Assembly: GCA_003260075.1 (NCBI GenBank) | Contig: QLIY01000189.1 | Coordinates: 141,435-205,434 of the forward strand | Direction: 5' to 3' | Length of the DNA: 64,000 bases | Source: Phallusia mammillata | Lineage: Eukaryota; Chordata; Ascidiacea; Phlebobranchia; Ascidiidae | Shown: in pieces, positions 50,401-55,818 of the stretch | Numbering within the stretch: the stretch's first letter is position 1 | Layout: each line of letters begins with the position of its first letter | Position numbers and translations under genes: made by a program | Notes under the pieces: model-generated | What the model saw: only the letters and a program-made list of their open reading frames with translations | Told to the model about the DNA's origin: nothing | Databases searched by the model: none

Positions 50401-51977
50401 CCAAGTCTTCAAGAGCTTTTAGAAGTTTTTCTTTCCTGCTCACAACAAAGAGCAATAAATTAGTAAATAGTGTAAATGTGACTAAAGGTACTAGATCAAC
50501 TATAGCAATAAGATTTTCAATGCTTAAAAAAACTTACCTGTCAAGAAATCCTTGCCAGATGCTATCAACTTCATCAAAGTGCTCTTGCTTTATCGAAATC
50601 TCAGCCCGAAGCTTCTCGAAGCGAGCCTGCAGTCGATTTAGGTATCCCCGCACAGTCGTTCGCTTCCGTGTGTTCACACTGTCGTGGGTGGTAAGTTGAG
50701 CTTGCTGCAAAACTGGATCCAATCCTGAACCACTTCTGTAGTTCAAATTCAAATCATTCAAATTAGTGCGTGACCGTCAAGAAATATTTTTTAAGCAACT
50801 AAAACATGCATTCACTTGGTTGTTTGACAAAACCGTTATATCGCAATGCAAATACAGTGCTTGCTCAACCGTTTAGCCGACATTCGAATATGAGGTCCCA
50901 TTAAGAATAGTTTTGTGACGTAACAATGTTGTAAACCGAGCTGCGAAGAAGTGTATGCTGCGTGTTTCAAGCTGAAGGTGTGGTTTATTGTACGCATTCA
51001 GTTCTGATTATACGGTGGGATTTTGTTGAACAAAAGTGTTTCAATTCAAACGAACAATTGAGAAACCTCGGTATTTGTTAAAATAATCGGGCTTATGAAT
51101 GAAACAGCAGAAATGACTCATAGTAATATATACTTTGTTATTCTGACCTGGAACATTCATTCATAGATTTTCCCAACTGATTCAGATCCTTTTGCCAACG
51201 AATTAGCTCGTCGGTGGAAATGACGTTACTGGTCACGTGTCCTTCTAGTCGCTCGAGCGTGACAAGGACGGTTTGTGCAGTAGCGTGGAACTGCGATAAC
51301 CGATCAAGCGCATCTTCTCTGGACGACACCATCTCGCACACACGACCGAGAAACTTTGTACATTCCGTGTATCTGACAAGTTACAAGCAACGGTCAAAAC
51401 AGAAAGTGGATAATTCTGTTTTTTTTTAACTCTCAGCTTTAGCAAAAAAAAATCTGTGAAAAACTTGAGTCAAAATTTGTAGTAATGTATCACACTTTAA
51501 TAGACTCGCAAATTCTTTGATTGAATTCTTTAAACTTCCACTGTCGACTTCTTTTAAACTTCCACTGTCGACTTTTAAACGCTATGCACTAACACACGTA
51601 GAAGGGGTTTATTATCTTCACACCACAATATTCTGTTAAGAGTGTTTAAACAGTATCAGACCATTAAAAGTCAACCATTGACGATCACCGTATACGTGAA
51701 TAAATAACTGATAATGGAAAATCTTTACCAGTAACGGAATCAGTTAATGGACACCAGGAAAGATAATTTTCGCCAAACAATAAGTGCAGACTAAATTTAA
51801 CACCACCATTCATTTTGTTGTAACAAAGAAATTGACTAAATGCTGCAAATATCAAATAACGAACCTCGCATTAAGAGTCTTTCTTTCGTTCGGGTCGCAC
51901 ATCGTCCGCAGGTCGTCCAAGTGGGATGCAAGAGCTTGGTAGTCTTCCTGGTGATTTTCAATATCATTTCGCTGTGC
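183..51977 (-). CDS. Giant spectrin-repeat protein, nesprin-like, internal part (about 107 exons)
   Basis: One minus-strand gene supplies nearly all coding signal here. Consecutive short exons (65-283 bp) are bounded by AG acceptors and GT donors, and wherever I checked neighbouring phases they join in frame. The summed exons give about 16.9 kb, or about 5,600 residues, almost all amphipathic helical repeats of roughly 105-115 residues with the spectrin pattern: a Trp in helix A (W-x-x-L/Y), a Trp-Leu pair in helix C, and Leu/Glu/Lys-rich heptads. Families with this many divergent repeats are nesprins (SYNE1/2, MSP-300), cytoskeletal scaffolds linking the nuclear envelope to actin and microtubules. 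MACF/dystonin is the main alternative, but no EF-hand, GAS2, SH3 or plakin segment is seen. The calponin-homology start and KASH end would lie outside the window. The spectrin-repeat call is firm; the family name is an inference. Confidence 0.62.
2023..5733 (-). CDS. Spectrin-repeat exons 94-102, with duplicate fragments between 3.2 and 4.3 kb
   Basis: Complete exons in transcript order: 5574-5733, 5059-5224, 4699-4815, 4421-4619, 2915-3064, 2723-2842, 2469-2570, 2252-2390, 2023-2182. Exon 5059-5224 is a strong repeat (TAKNWNRLAEQQITCPLM), as are VTSWITKANSALDQENV, LNRQWALLKAR, YKRWKEHKNHVSEMQRW and LLKLNQSWTLLEHSLAK. Copies that should not be counted twice: 4116-4265 (of 2915-3064), 3975-4043 (part of 2723-2842), 3543-3659 (of 4699-4815), 3908-3964 (part of 5059-5224), 5428-5470 (part of 5574-5733) and 1901-1966 (part of 2023-2182). 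The copies differ by scattered substitutions, as two alleles would. Confidence 0.78.
2600..5113. repeat. Interleaved duplicate segments with 93-base G-run
   Basis: Segments between G-runs map back to neighbours: 3315-3449 copies 2600-2733; 3460-3772 copies about 4615-4935; 3784-3964 copies about 4930-5113; 3975-4430 copies about 2777-3221. The 93-base G-run (3222-3314) breaks the exon that is complete at 4421-4619. Sensible order after removing copies: 2600-3064, then 4421-5224. Confidence 0.75.
5951..9500 (-). CDS. Spectrin-repeat exons 83-93
   Basis: Exons in transcript order: 9376-9500, 8981-9067, 8779-8923, 8123-8301, 7932-8027, 7710-7847, 7246-7395, 6855-7037, 6685-6749, 6344-6454, 5951-6124. 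Examples: DALLRKLESVKDDLENLQ, RAQQMRDWLQSLE, QVSKWMDETEFDMILSDW, LEEINKKWKALNHTQQN and SREKKNDWRNIQ. Exon 8779-8923 has a short basic/Ser patch, KKGRSRSASRDSYKS. The 65-bp exon 6685-6749 is the shortest of the gene. Partial copies cut by G-runs occur at 9210-9234, 7161-7166 and 6561-6571; none alters the complete copies listed. Confidence 0.82.
7530..7655. repeat. Dispersed repeat, copy 2
   Basis: Counterpart of 25-150 in the same orientation: cccaacaaatcagagtgccg, followed by aagtcgaaacagta and ctgtctgcag. It lies between exons 7246-7395 and 7710-7847. Confidence 0.5.
9501..10304. other. AT-rich intron
   Basis: No exon or repeat is recognised between exon 9376-9500 and the candidate alternative first exon. 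Confidence 0.5.
10305..10470 (-). CDS. Candidate alternative first exon of the giant gene (short isoform)
   Basis: A minus-strand ATG at 10470 in good context (gtagccATGa), with an in-frame stop a short way upstream, opens a 55-codon Ser/Thr-rich frame beginning MTSDSSRSRTSSTSSTST. It reaches a GT donor (GCTG/gtgtgt) at 10305/10304. The donor leaves one base, which matches the incoming phase of the next downstream exon, 9376-9500; the join gives Ala-Glu-Lys and continues into SSNLSQADQERDALL. The upstream exon 11983-12143 ends in the same phase, so the two could be used alternatively. Its start resembles MSSDSSSASSNMTS in exon 11983-12143. A start inside the gene would give an isoform of the last 25 exons seen here plus whatever lies beyond. 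The plus strand has a competing open frame over the same bases, so this remains a candidate. Confidence 0.4.
10648..11838. repeat. Two intronic duplicate pairs around G-runs
   Basis: 10648-10748 is repeated at 10760-10860, and 10905-11359 at 11370-11838, with small differences. The whole 10471-11982 stretch contains no exon that I can support, apart from the possible 5' leader of the alternative first exon just above 10470. Confidence 0.7.
11983..13759 (-). CDS. Spectrin-repeat exons 79-82, damaged by assembly junctions
   Basis: Order: composite exon 13525-13759, 13066-13242, 12615-12731, 11983-12143. The composite exon has a good acceptor side (LGVKGESFLNALQHQED...LDEFQDRLDA, 13646-13759) and a good donor side (SDEEVDLQKTLQATQ, 13525-13569), but the middle is replaced by G-runs at 13570-13579 and 13636-13645 with intron-derived sequence between them. 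Exon 13066-13242 is intact (VLYDRWDTLRMQATS). 12615-12731 (VEAYKAELQQVTDWMEEA) has an acceptor but runs into a G-run at 12604-12614, and 11983-12143 (MSSDSSSASSNMTSV then a helix) has a donor but starts at a G-run, 12144-12155. The two halves may be one exon whose middle is lost. Confidence 0.68.
12156..14465. repeat. Duplicate segments around damaged exons
   Basis: 12156-12603 resembles 12732-13105 (intron plus the start of exon 13066-13242); 13263-13321 and 13333-13465 overlap; 13580-13635 copies 13930-13986; 14337-14389 copies 14407-14460. Each pair is separated by one or more G-runs. Confidence 0.65.
13994..16265 (-). CDS. Ser/Pro-rich linker and coiled-coil exons 72-78 of the giant gene
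   Basis: Exons in transcript order: 16080-16265, 15428-15679, 15035-15169, 14661-14943, 14479-14588, 14215-14319, 13994-14136. The first three are charged coiled coil (GKKKLLERLQQYKEKLDN; EEYRRLTDEVEEYEKQIS) ending in Pro/Ser patches (LSPTPSPRKRGSD). Exon 14661-14943 is the largest seen and is disordered and acidic to Ser/Thr/Pro-rich: DYGGPDDDDFSTHATPRT, then SPFVTPRDRSTNQSPSPR. Exons 14479-14588 and 13994-14136 add SPGVKRRLTEFLSD and PVRTSSPFMVTRGRDS. Repeated S-P and T-P pairs make proline-directed phosphorylation plausible (inference). The linker of about 350 residues divides the spectrin rod. The acceptor/donor pair joining 14215-14319 to 13994-14136 rebuilds Asp-Ser-Asp. Confidence 0.78.
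16507..18046 (-). CDS. Spectrin-repeat exons 68-71
   Basis: Exons in transcript order: 17912-18046, 17491-17679, 17188-17325, 16507-16735. The first three continue the rod (ELESARDLREDYHVELMQ; DQCHVRLVNLDAVAQEIA; MGEFLEEWKSKALSTIAG). Exon 16507-16735 is more coiled-coil like (REQLRRLRNELERKRDR) with a Ser/Pro island, FPSSSPSASSNVF, and marks the passage from repeat rod to the disordered linker downstream. A truncated copy of exon 17188-17325 lies at 17012-17046, cut off by a G-run at 17047-17056. Confidence 0.8.
18238..20947 (-). CDS. Spectrin-repeat exons 61-67
   Basis: Exons in transcript order: 20750-20947, 20283-20429, 19836-19997, 19238-19389, 18875-19030, 18529-18715, 18238-18408. Read-through gives helical segments such as ILHYVDELEEVAKDLDEM, AAAMSWEGFDLELDRVTS, CIQEWKTFNEVTSSTD and LRDMLEWVEDMRENADRT. 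Acceptors and donors are consensus at every boundary. These are divergent repeats with one Trp each; helix periodicity is the main support. The flanking intron between 20429 and 20750 carries a two-copy tandem repeat that does not touch coding sequence. Confidence 0.82.
20455..20728. repeat. Two-copy tandem repeat, period about 135 bp
   Basis: atcgattggtattaac recurs at 20476 and 20611, and ttagttgtgtaggtttg recurs about 135 bp apart. The copies are roughly 80 percent similar, with no G-run between them, so this is a genuine intronic tandem duplication. Confidence 0.6.
20948..22267. other. Long AT-rich intron, no supported gene
   Basis: This 1.3-kb intron of the giant gene has no repeat-type exon on the minus strand. 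A 131-codon plus-strand frame (21504-21899) is open but has no recognisable domain or splice context, and its composition matches the intron, so I do not call it a gene. Confidence 0.5.
22268..25853 (-). CDS. Spectrin-repeat exons 53-60
   Basis: Exons in transcript order: 25711-25853, 25135-25324, 24835-24946, 24370-24557, 23773-23960, 23307-23445, 22834-23004, 22268-22420. The junction 23773-23960 to 23307-23445 rebuilds Arg (CG plus G), reading EKRLVSRRDFQGDLEKG then VQWLEETQSALECE. Other segments are Glu/Lys/Leu-rich coiled helices such as RFREMALCRERFERRMME and HSLEELEDYLGVGQTML. Tryptophans are sparser here than upstream, typical of divergent repeats. No assembly junction falls in this block. 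Confidence 0.82.
26054..26358. mobile_element. hAT-like non-autonomous element with 8-bp target duplication
   Basis: The 305-bp element has ends CAGTGGTTCTCAAATTG and, reversed, CAGTGATTCTCAATC, the usual hAT terminal form. It is flanked by the exact 8-bp duplication atgttgat at 26046-26053 and 26359-26366. Internal copies of ggtggtacgc are repeated. No transposase frame. It lies 33 bp downstream of the exon 26392-26597 donor. Confidence 0.88.
26392..29709 (-). CDS. Spectrin-repeat exons 45-52
   Basis: Exons in transcript order: 29589-29709, 29132-29237, 28551-28669, 28246-28453, 27915-28142, 27658-27756, 27187-27304, 26392-26597. Clear repeat cores: DLVSQWERLYALASNLN, HLNQRWIEAEQKLQSRAQ with RSWLRALLDKVTDPV, ALAWLEHIKENLEKRKPY, and VDALWRQRLEELQQLL with RCLRWLKEADIV. 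The last is a textbook spectrin repeat spread over a single 206-bp exon. That exon's donor lies 33 bp from the end of a hAT element. Introns have a G-run duplication at 27365-27534. Confidence 0.85.
29710..31088. repeat. Exon-free intron with triple-copied segment
   Basis: 29750-29874 is repeated at 29886-30015; 30016-30252 at 30265-30497; and part of it again at 30525-30620 after an N at 30524. The rest (30620-31088) is AT-rich intron without a recognisable feature. Confidence 0.65.
31089..34335 (-). CDS. Spectrin-repeat exons 36-44
   Basis: Exons in transcript order: 34141-34335, 33376-33537, 33126-33304, 32820-32997, 32663-32755, 32106-32315, 31729-31951, 31373-31539, 31089-31281. Signatures: SDEFDQWLTTATDRFAVY, ALEALKSWLSDAMSKVD, AVQSAEKWLLGKSSQ, LDQMGAWLDEQQSSV and KEWLLDTEKALHRLED. 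Exon 32106-32315 starts with an acidic Ser-rich stretch (DFGDSGSESSPASAMEDLL) before returning to helix, probably a short loop between repeats. Introns hold a tRNA-like repeat (33841-33965) and a 55-base G-run (32420-32474), but the exons themselves look complete. Confidence 0.83.
32500..32640. repeat. Possible dispersed repeat next to the 55-base G-run
   Basis: This GC-richer patch inside an AT-rich intron is partly similar in layout to the tRNA-derived repeat at 33841 (gaaaaatcta and gtgg-taatccagcccacg versus gtgggattcgaacccacg). It is not a spectrin exon and has no clear ends. Confidence 0.25.
33841..33965 (-). repeat. tRNA-derived repeat (SINE-like) between short inverted repeats
   Basis: On the minus strand an A-box-like stretch (taactcagttggtagagc, about 33924-33941) and a perfect B-box/T-loop (gggttcgaatccc, 33885-33897) stand at tRNA spacing, but the acceptor stems do not pair. 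It is therefore a tRNA-derived repeat or pseudogene, not a functional tRNA. It is enclosed by a near-palindrome: cgccgggttatcac (33841-33854) and gtggtaacccgccg (33952-33965), pairing at 12 of 14 positions. Confidence 0.6.
34766..37800 (-). CDS. Spectrin-repeat exons 32-35 in a region with interleaved duplicate copies
   Basis: The minimal set in transcript order is 37646-37800, 37217-37327, 35281-35433, 34766-34930. Copies: 36270-36424 repeats 37646-37800; 35789-35899 repeats 37217-37327; 36189-36239 is a truncated copy of 35281-35433; 36782-36845 is a truncated copy of the 38259-38460 exon; 34663-34752 is a truncated copy of 34766-34930. The coding reads include ALHIFTDWFSGKPVELF, ELLDEVESAAESAKS, AGFQDWLNAMEQCPD and LREEWNNYRKSLTDTV, the last two being standard repeat helices. 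For 34766-34930 the copy with a complete 3' end lacks a natural donor because a G-run begins three bases past the exon, whereas 34663-34752 keeps the natural donor. The real exon is therefore a chimera of the two. Confidence 0.7.
35122..39901. repeat. Interleaved duplicates covering six exons
   Basis: 36032-36239 copies 35122-35333; 36856-37345 copies about 35440-35925; 36252-36845 copies about 37632-38325; 38570-39008 copies 39229-39669; 39019-39197 copies 39717-39901. The copies differ by a few percent and include introns and exons alike. Confidence 0.75.
38259..42692 (-). CDS. Spectrin-repeat exons 23-31, last ones duplicated in the assembly
   Basis: Exons in transcript order: 42559-42692, 42239-42425, 41750-41911, 41373-41537, 40752-40892, 40038-40254, 39544-39661, 39359-39482, 38259-38460. 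Signatures include RKFDIWLKSKKDAVHKYG, ITEWLQEVEAKFEAE, RDNWRNFLNALQ, FTECQEWLNDFGHGLESY and LWEEYDESVKSAQSWLEQ. The pair 39544-39661 / 39359-39482 reappears almost unchanged as 38886-39003 / 38704-38827, with G-runs at 39009-39018 and 39198-39207 bracketing the repeat. Both copies keep open frames and splice sites, but the intron sequence is duplicated too, so I treat one pair as an unmerged haplotype rather than extra exons. Confidence 0.8.
43038..46571 (-). CDS. Spectrin-repeat exons 14-22
   Basis: Exons in transcript order: 46407-46571, 45964-46119, 45704-45861, 45452-45577, 45031-45246, 44671-44761, 44401-44610, 43473-43594, 43038-43296. Repeat signatures include ALAASKNWIQSAVSKLEG, QLNDWLQYTQSRDDLVSWL, FMDWSNSAKEELDRW and LKEEWRSWDRTLIETE. 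Exon 45452-45577 carries a spectrin linker, MSSQQEGEVRLNVALGKGE, between two repeats. The intron after 43473-43594 begins GCAAGT, a GC-AG intron; its phase-2 end joins TTTGAAAG of the next exon to give Ser-Leu-Lys-Glu, which supports the junction. A hAT element sits in the intron between 43594 and 44401, and another inverted-repeat element upstream of 46571. Confidence 0.85.
43635..44286. mobile_element. hAT-like element related to the one at 26054
   Basis: The ends are CAGTGGTTCTCAACC and, reversed, CAGTGTTTCTCAACC. The interior shares ggtggtacg motifs with 26054-26358 near its right end. It is 652 bp with no long frame. Flanking 8-mers (catcttac, ctctaaag) do not match cleanly, so the insertion is old or the ends are slightly eroded. 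It lies between exons 43473-43594 and 44401-44610. Confidence 0.75.
46642..47075. mobile_element. Inverted-repeat element rich in GTACTCG repeats
   Basis: The left end TGATGGGACGAGTACCCGG and the reversed right end TGATGAGACGATACCAGG form imperfect terminal inverted repeats. The interior has many gtactcggta and ggtatcgata motifs on both sides of a unique centre. The form fits a miniature DNA transposon; no clean target duplication was found. It lies in the intron between exons 46407-46571 and 47146-47319, and long minus-strand frames across it are by-products of the repeats. Confidence 0.55.
47146..51977 (-). CDS. Spectrin-repeat exons 1-13 (5'-most in window)
   Basis: Exons in transcript order: 51865-51977, 51148-51372, 50538-50735, 50315-50435, 50005-50101, 49717-49937, 49357-49499, 48894-49100, 48392-48541, 48140-48286, 47813-47978, 47539-47684, 47146-47319. 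The first has an ordinary acceptor (ctttttag), so it is internal and upstream exons exist. Clear repeat signatures include IRWQKDLNQLGKSM, DSIWQGFLDR joined to KEKLLKALEDLEER, ALWKELLSAEEDLDDW, LCEWLDHKEQSL and VKDEWHDFLAQVQ. The intron after exon 50315-50435 starts with GC (gcaagt) instead of GT. The phase-2 end of 50538-50735 joins the phase of 50315-50435 to restore Arg-Lys. No assembly junction is seen in this block, so the model here should be the most reliable. Confidence 0.85.
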
Positions 51978-52737
51978 CTAAAAAGTACATTGAAAATTTT
52001 AATTGGTTTAGTCTGAGTACAATTTGCACCACACTCATTAAAAACAACCAACACACACCAAGATGCACAGTTTTAAGTCTGCTTGATACAATTACATTCT
52101 TGTGCCTTTAACGGTTTTTCCCTGCTGCGGTTTTATTATTTTCCTGTTGCTTGTAGTTTCAGAAACAAACTTCCTGTTCTGATTGTAGTACAGTTTCAGT
52201 TACCGCCAAACGCCAATGAGCTTTTATGCTAGCGTTATCGCCTGTGATTGGTTCCCATTTTTTTAGGCCTTGTTAGCGGTTAGACTTGTTCAGGGCTATT
52301 GTATAGTTGCAAATGATAAAAGCAATATACTTATTGCAGTTAAATATTTACATTTCAGTGTCAAGTTTGACCAGAAGTTAGGTCACAGTTTGTACATCTT
52401 GTTTCGACAAAAGATTAACACCCACTTGAGTCATTTCACAAATTATGAAAAAAGAATGAGCATTAGAAGACTAAGAAAGTCGGAAAAGTGCAAAACGTCA
52501 CGCAACAAATTCCTGCTTATTCCGAGGTTGCCAAAACTATTTCGTGGTTGTTTCAATAGTTAGCAATAAACCATAGAAAGTTTTACAGTTTAAATCCATT
52601 TTGATTTTCCAAAACATTGCAAGAGTCTTGTCATAGTTTCCTTGTTCGTAAGACATAATCAAAGTTTTTACACGAATCATGTAGATACAAAAATGACCAT
52701 GGCAATCGCAGGTAAAAAATAAAAAAACACGCTAATG

Positions 52738-53156
52738 CAGCGGTTCCCAAACTGGGGTCCGCGGTCCTTTAGGGGTCCGTGAGGCAATTTTGGGGGGACC
52801 GCGAAGCGGTTGAAGTAATTCTATAATCTTATTTGGCGTCAGTTTGTGCCACTAAATAAGTTTAAATCAAAGTAGAATTGAGAATCAACTGTCTCCATTG
52901 CTTAACAATAGCCTTTATTGAATGACAACTATCAAAAATGTAATTGTTCGCGCACAATTGTAGTGCATTTGTCTTGTCTGTGATGTCACAAGCTGTGTTT
53001 GGATGACTTTTATGCGCAATTTTGCATAACTAGCTAAAATCCTGAAATCAACTTTCGTTTTTATGAAATACATATTTAGGCTCAAGGACCGCGAGCCCTC
53101 AAAATAATGGCAAAGGGGCCGTTTTGAAAAAATATGAAAAAGTTTGGGAACCGCTG
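52738..53156. mobile_element. hAT-like non-autonomous element in unit 1
   Basis: The ends are CAGCGGTTCCCAAACTGG and, reversed, CAGCGGTTCCCAAACTTT. Length is 419 bp. Flanking duplication cgctaatg / cgctaata matches at 7 of 8 positions. No transposase frame. It interrupts unit 1 in the area where the first exon would be expected from unit 2. Confidence 0.85.
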
Positions 53157-53694
53157 CGCTAATACAATAGGAAAACAGGTAATACACACCTGGATTGAAA
53201 CGAACAATGTACGAAATAGCGATCAAAAATTAGGTAAAAAATGAATGCCATATCCTGTGGTGTGAATTAGTGGACGTTAGTGAAAAAGGTGAATCTGTCT
53301 TGCTGTTAACTGTGGTGACCACTGGTAATGATTCGAGGGTTTTAATTAGGTTTGCAAGTATGGCGTAAAAAACCTACATATTTACGCCATTTTATTTGTT
53401 TCAGGGCTTACAGAATATGTTTCTTTTTTAGAAACATGCACCATAATGGGTGTGTCGTGCGTTTTTCCTTTTACCCACAATAACATCATGTACAACAGTT
53501 GTGTTTCTGGTTCGACGGGCAATTGGTGTAGAGTTAAACCAATAGTCTTTTTTGGGGGGTGACTACCCCAAATTGGGCGTATTGTATAAAATGCCCCCAA
53601 GCCACAGTACCATCAGGTGAGCGCTACTTTTTTCCTCTATGCCAATAGGAAAATAACTTCTCCTTTAGATACAATTAATTTACTGTAAGTGCAG

Positions 53695-55818
53695 CGGATG
53701 ATTTACGATTTAACAATTCTGTTACGCTTAACACAACTTGGGGAACCGAGACGATTTCCAATAAGACTGGAAATTCTAATAAACCTCAGGTAAATGCTAA
53801 CTGCTGTGTAAAAATACTAGGAGTATTAAAAAAGTATTTCGAAGAATTTGTTTACCAAGTTGTTAAACTGCATATTTATATGTTAGGTTTCAAAGTACGT
53901 GAAATGTTCTAAGCTTAATGGGCAAATTCAAACTACACATTTTCTTTGGAGTGTTTGCACTTTCAAATCAAACTTGCTTAAAAAATGCAACAATATATAT
54001 ATTTTAACTGGCTGAAAATATTTAACTCACAAACGACATGAAAAAAGCCAACAATACATTCAAATTTTAATCTAAATTCAATTTTACTCGGTTTCAAAAA
54101 CGCCACTGCACAAGTTCAAGGCTATATAGACGCAGCCAAATCTATTTGAGTGAGCAATTTCCCATTGGGTTACACCACCTGTTTTTGCTGTTTCGGTTAC
54201 GGAACAGGCATTTTTCAACGTGCAAAAATCAAAAATCAAAATAATAACATCAACAGGGCAATACAGAAAAACGTTGTTTTGAGCTGCTTTTCAACCATTT
54301 GAACATTTCATGCAACAAGTATATGAATAACTAAGGAAAAACTCTTTCTGAAGGAAACATGGAAAACACTGCCTGAAAGTTTTACCTTTTTGGGGGTTAT
54401 TAATCTTCTTGGGGGGGGGGGTTTTTAATAAATTTCTACAAACGATCATACAGAATACAGCAGCTGACATACGAACCACCGAAAAACCTGTCATATATAA
54501 ACCAACAAGGTTGGCAACCATTGCAACTCACACCCAGACAACCAAATATAACATACCTCAGGTAAGAGTGCTAAGCAGAGACTAGTAGATATCAGGAAAT
54601 AACATATCACAAAACTTTAAAATGTAACTGTTATTCATGTTTAATAACCTGAAGCATTTGATTTTACTTGAATTTAAACATGCCACGAGCGGTGTATGCT
54701 AACAGCCGATCACATAAGCACAGACCAGATCTAAACAAACAAAAAATATAGAAAGTACATTATTGTAATTATACATCTATATATTTTTTTAATAATCAAT
54801 TTAACTTGAGCCATGTGCATTTGAATTGATATGAAATAGGAAAACACTACAACCGCACAAGAGGCAGCTGATGATTTACGATTTAACAATTCTGTTACGC
54901 TTAATACAACTTGGGGAACCGAGACGATTTCCAATAAGACTGGAAATTCTAATAAACCTCAGGGAAATGCTAACTGCTGTGTGAAAAGTAGAAGTATTAA
55001 AAACGTATTTTGGAGAATTTGTTTACCAAGTTGTTAAACTGCATATTTATATGTTAGGTTTTAAAGTACATGAAATGTGCTAATAGGCAAATTTAAACTT
55101 CATATTTTTTAGGGTGTTTGCACTTTTGAATTAATGTATTTCAAAAAATGTATTGTAACTGTTTGTAAAATGTTTAACTCACAAACGACATAAAAAAGCT
55201 TCCAATACGTGCAAATTTAAATCTAAATTCAACCTTCCTCAATTTTTAAAATGCCACTACACAGGTTCGAGGTTAGATATAGGCGCAGCAAAATGAATTT
55301 GAGCGGGCAATTTCCTATTAGGTTGCACTGCAAAGCGAAAGAGGCCATGCTTGACGTTTCGCAGGAAACTCATGTATGATTTTGTAGTGGTCCACTCTCC
55401 CAATGCGGAGTGACATGCATACCCACGGATTTTATTTGTTGCCTTAATTAGTAAAAAAATCAAAAGGGGACGCAACCACTGAAAAGTTGAATAAATTTGA
55501 AAAGGCAATAAAATGTGGACAGGGAGTTTTGCAAATGCCAAAAGCCAAAGTTAAAAACAACAACAATATAATTCAGTTGGTAGAAAAATACATGAATTTC
55601 ACCCAATTACATTTTCGTTGTTTCAGGTGGCTTCGCAAATTGGTTGGATTGTAGGTGTTACCATAGCGGTTCTGGGGTGTATTGTGGTTGCTATTCTAGT
55701 GTACTTATACCACGGTCCACAGAGGTAAGTGCTGTGTTGGCGACTAGCACGATGTTCCAATAAAAGTAACTATCCCTTCAGGTTGTGTACGACAGACGGA
55801 GTGCACCAGATGATATAA
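53695..55818 (+). CDS. Unit 1 of the membrane-protein array, signal exon not found
   Basis: Exons: 53695-53789 (DDLRFNNSVTLNTT, then TISNKTGNSNKPQ), 54454-54561 (Thr-rich; EKPVIYKPTRLATIATHTQ), 55627-55724 (GWIVGVTIAVLGCIVV, membrane span almost identical to unit 2) and 55782-55818 (RLCTTDGVHQMI, stop). They join in phase. No signal-peptide exon like 57440-57632 is seen upstream; where it should lie, the homology to unit 2 is interrupted and a hAT element is inserted (52738-53156). Either a distant or unrecognised first exon exists, or the unit is a non-functional relic. Confidence 0.42.
54868..54962 (+). pseudogene. Second copy of exon D in unit 1 with broken donor
   Basis: This is a copy of the 53695-53789 exon with few differences and an intact frame, but the donor reads CAG/ggaaat instead of CAG/gtaaat, so it cannot splice normally. 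It sits at the same place relative to the membrane exon as exon D of unit 2 (60044-60138). Confidence 0.5.

Noticed and set aside
183-51977. Spectrin, dystrophin or plakin as the identity of the giant gene
   Set aside because: Too many divergent repeats for spectrin or dystrophin, and no SH3, PH, WW, ZZ, EF-hand or plakin modules seen; MACF/dystonin cannot be fully excluded without the ends.
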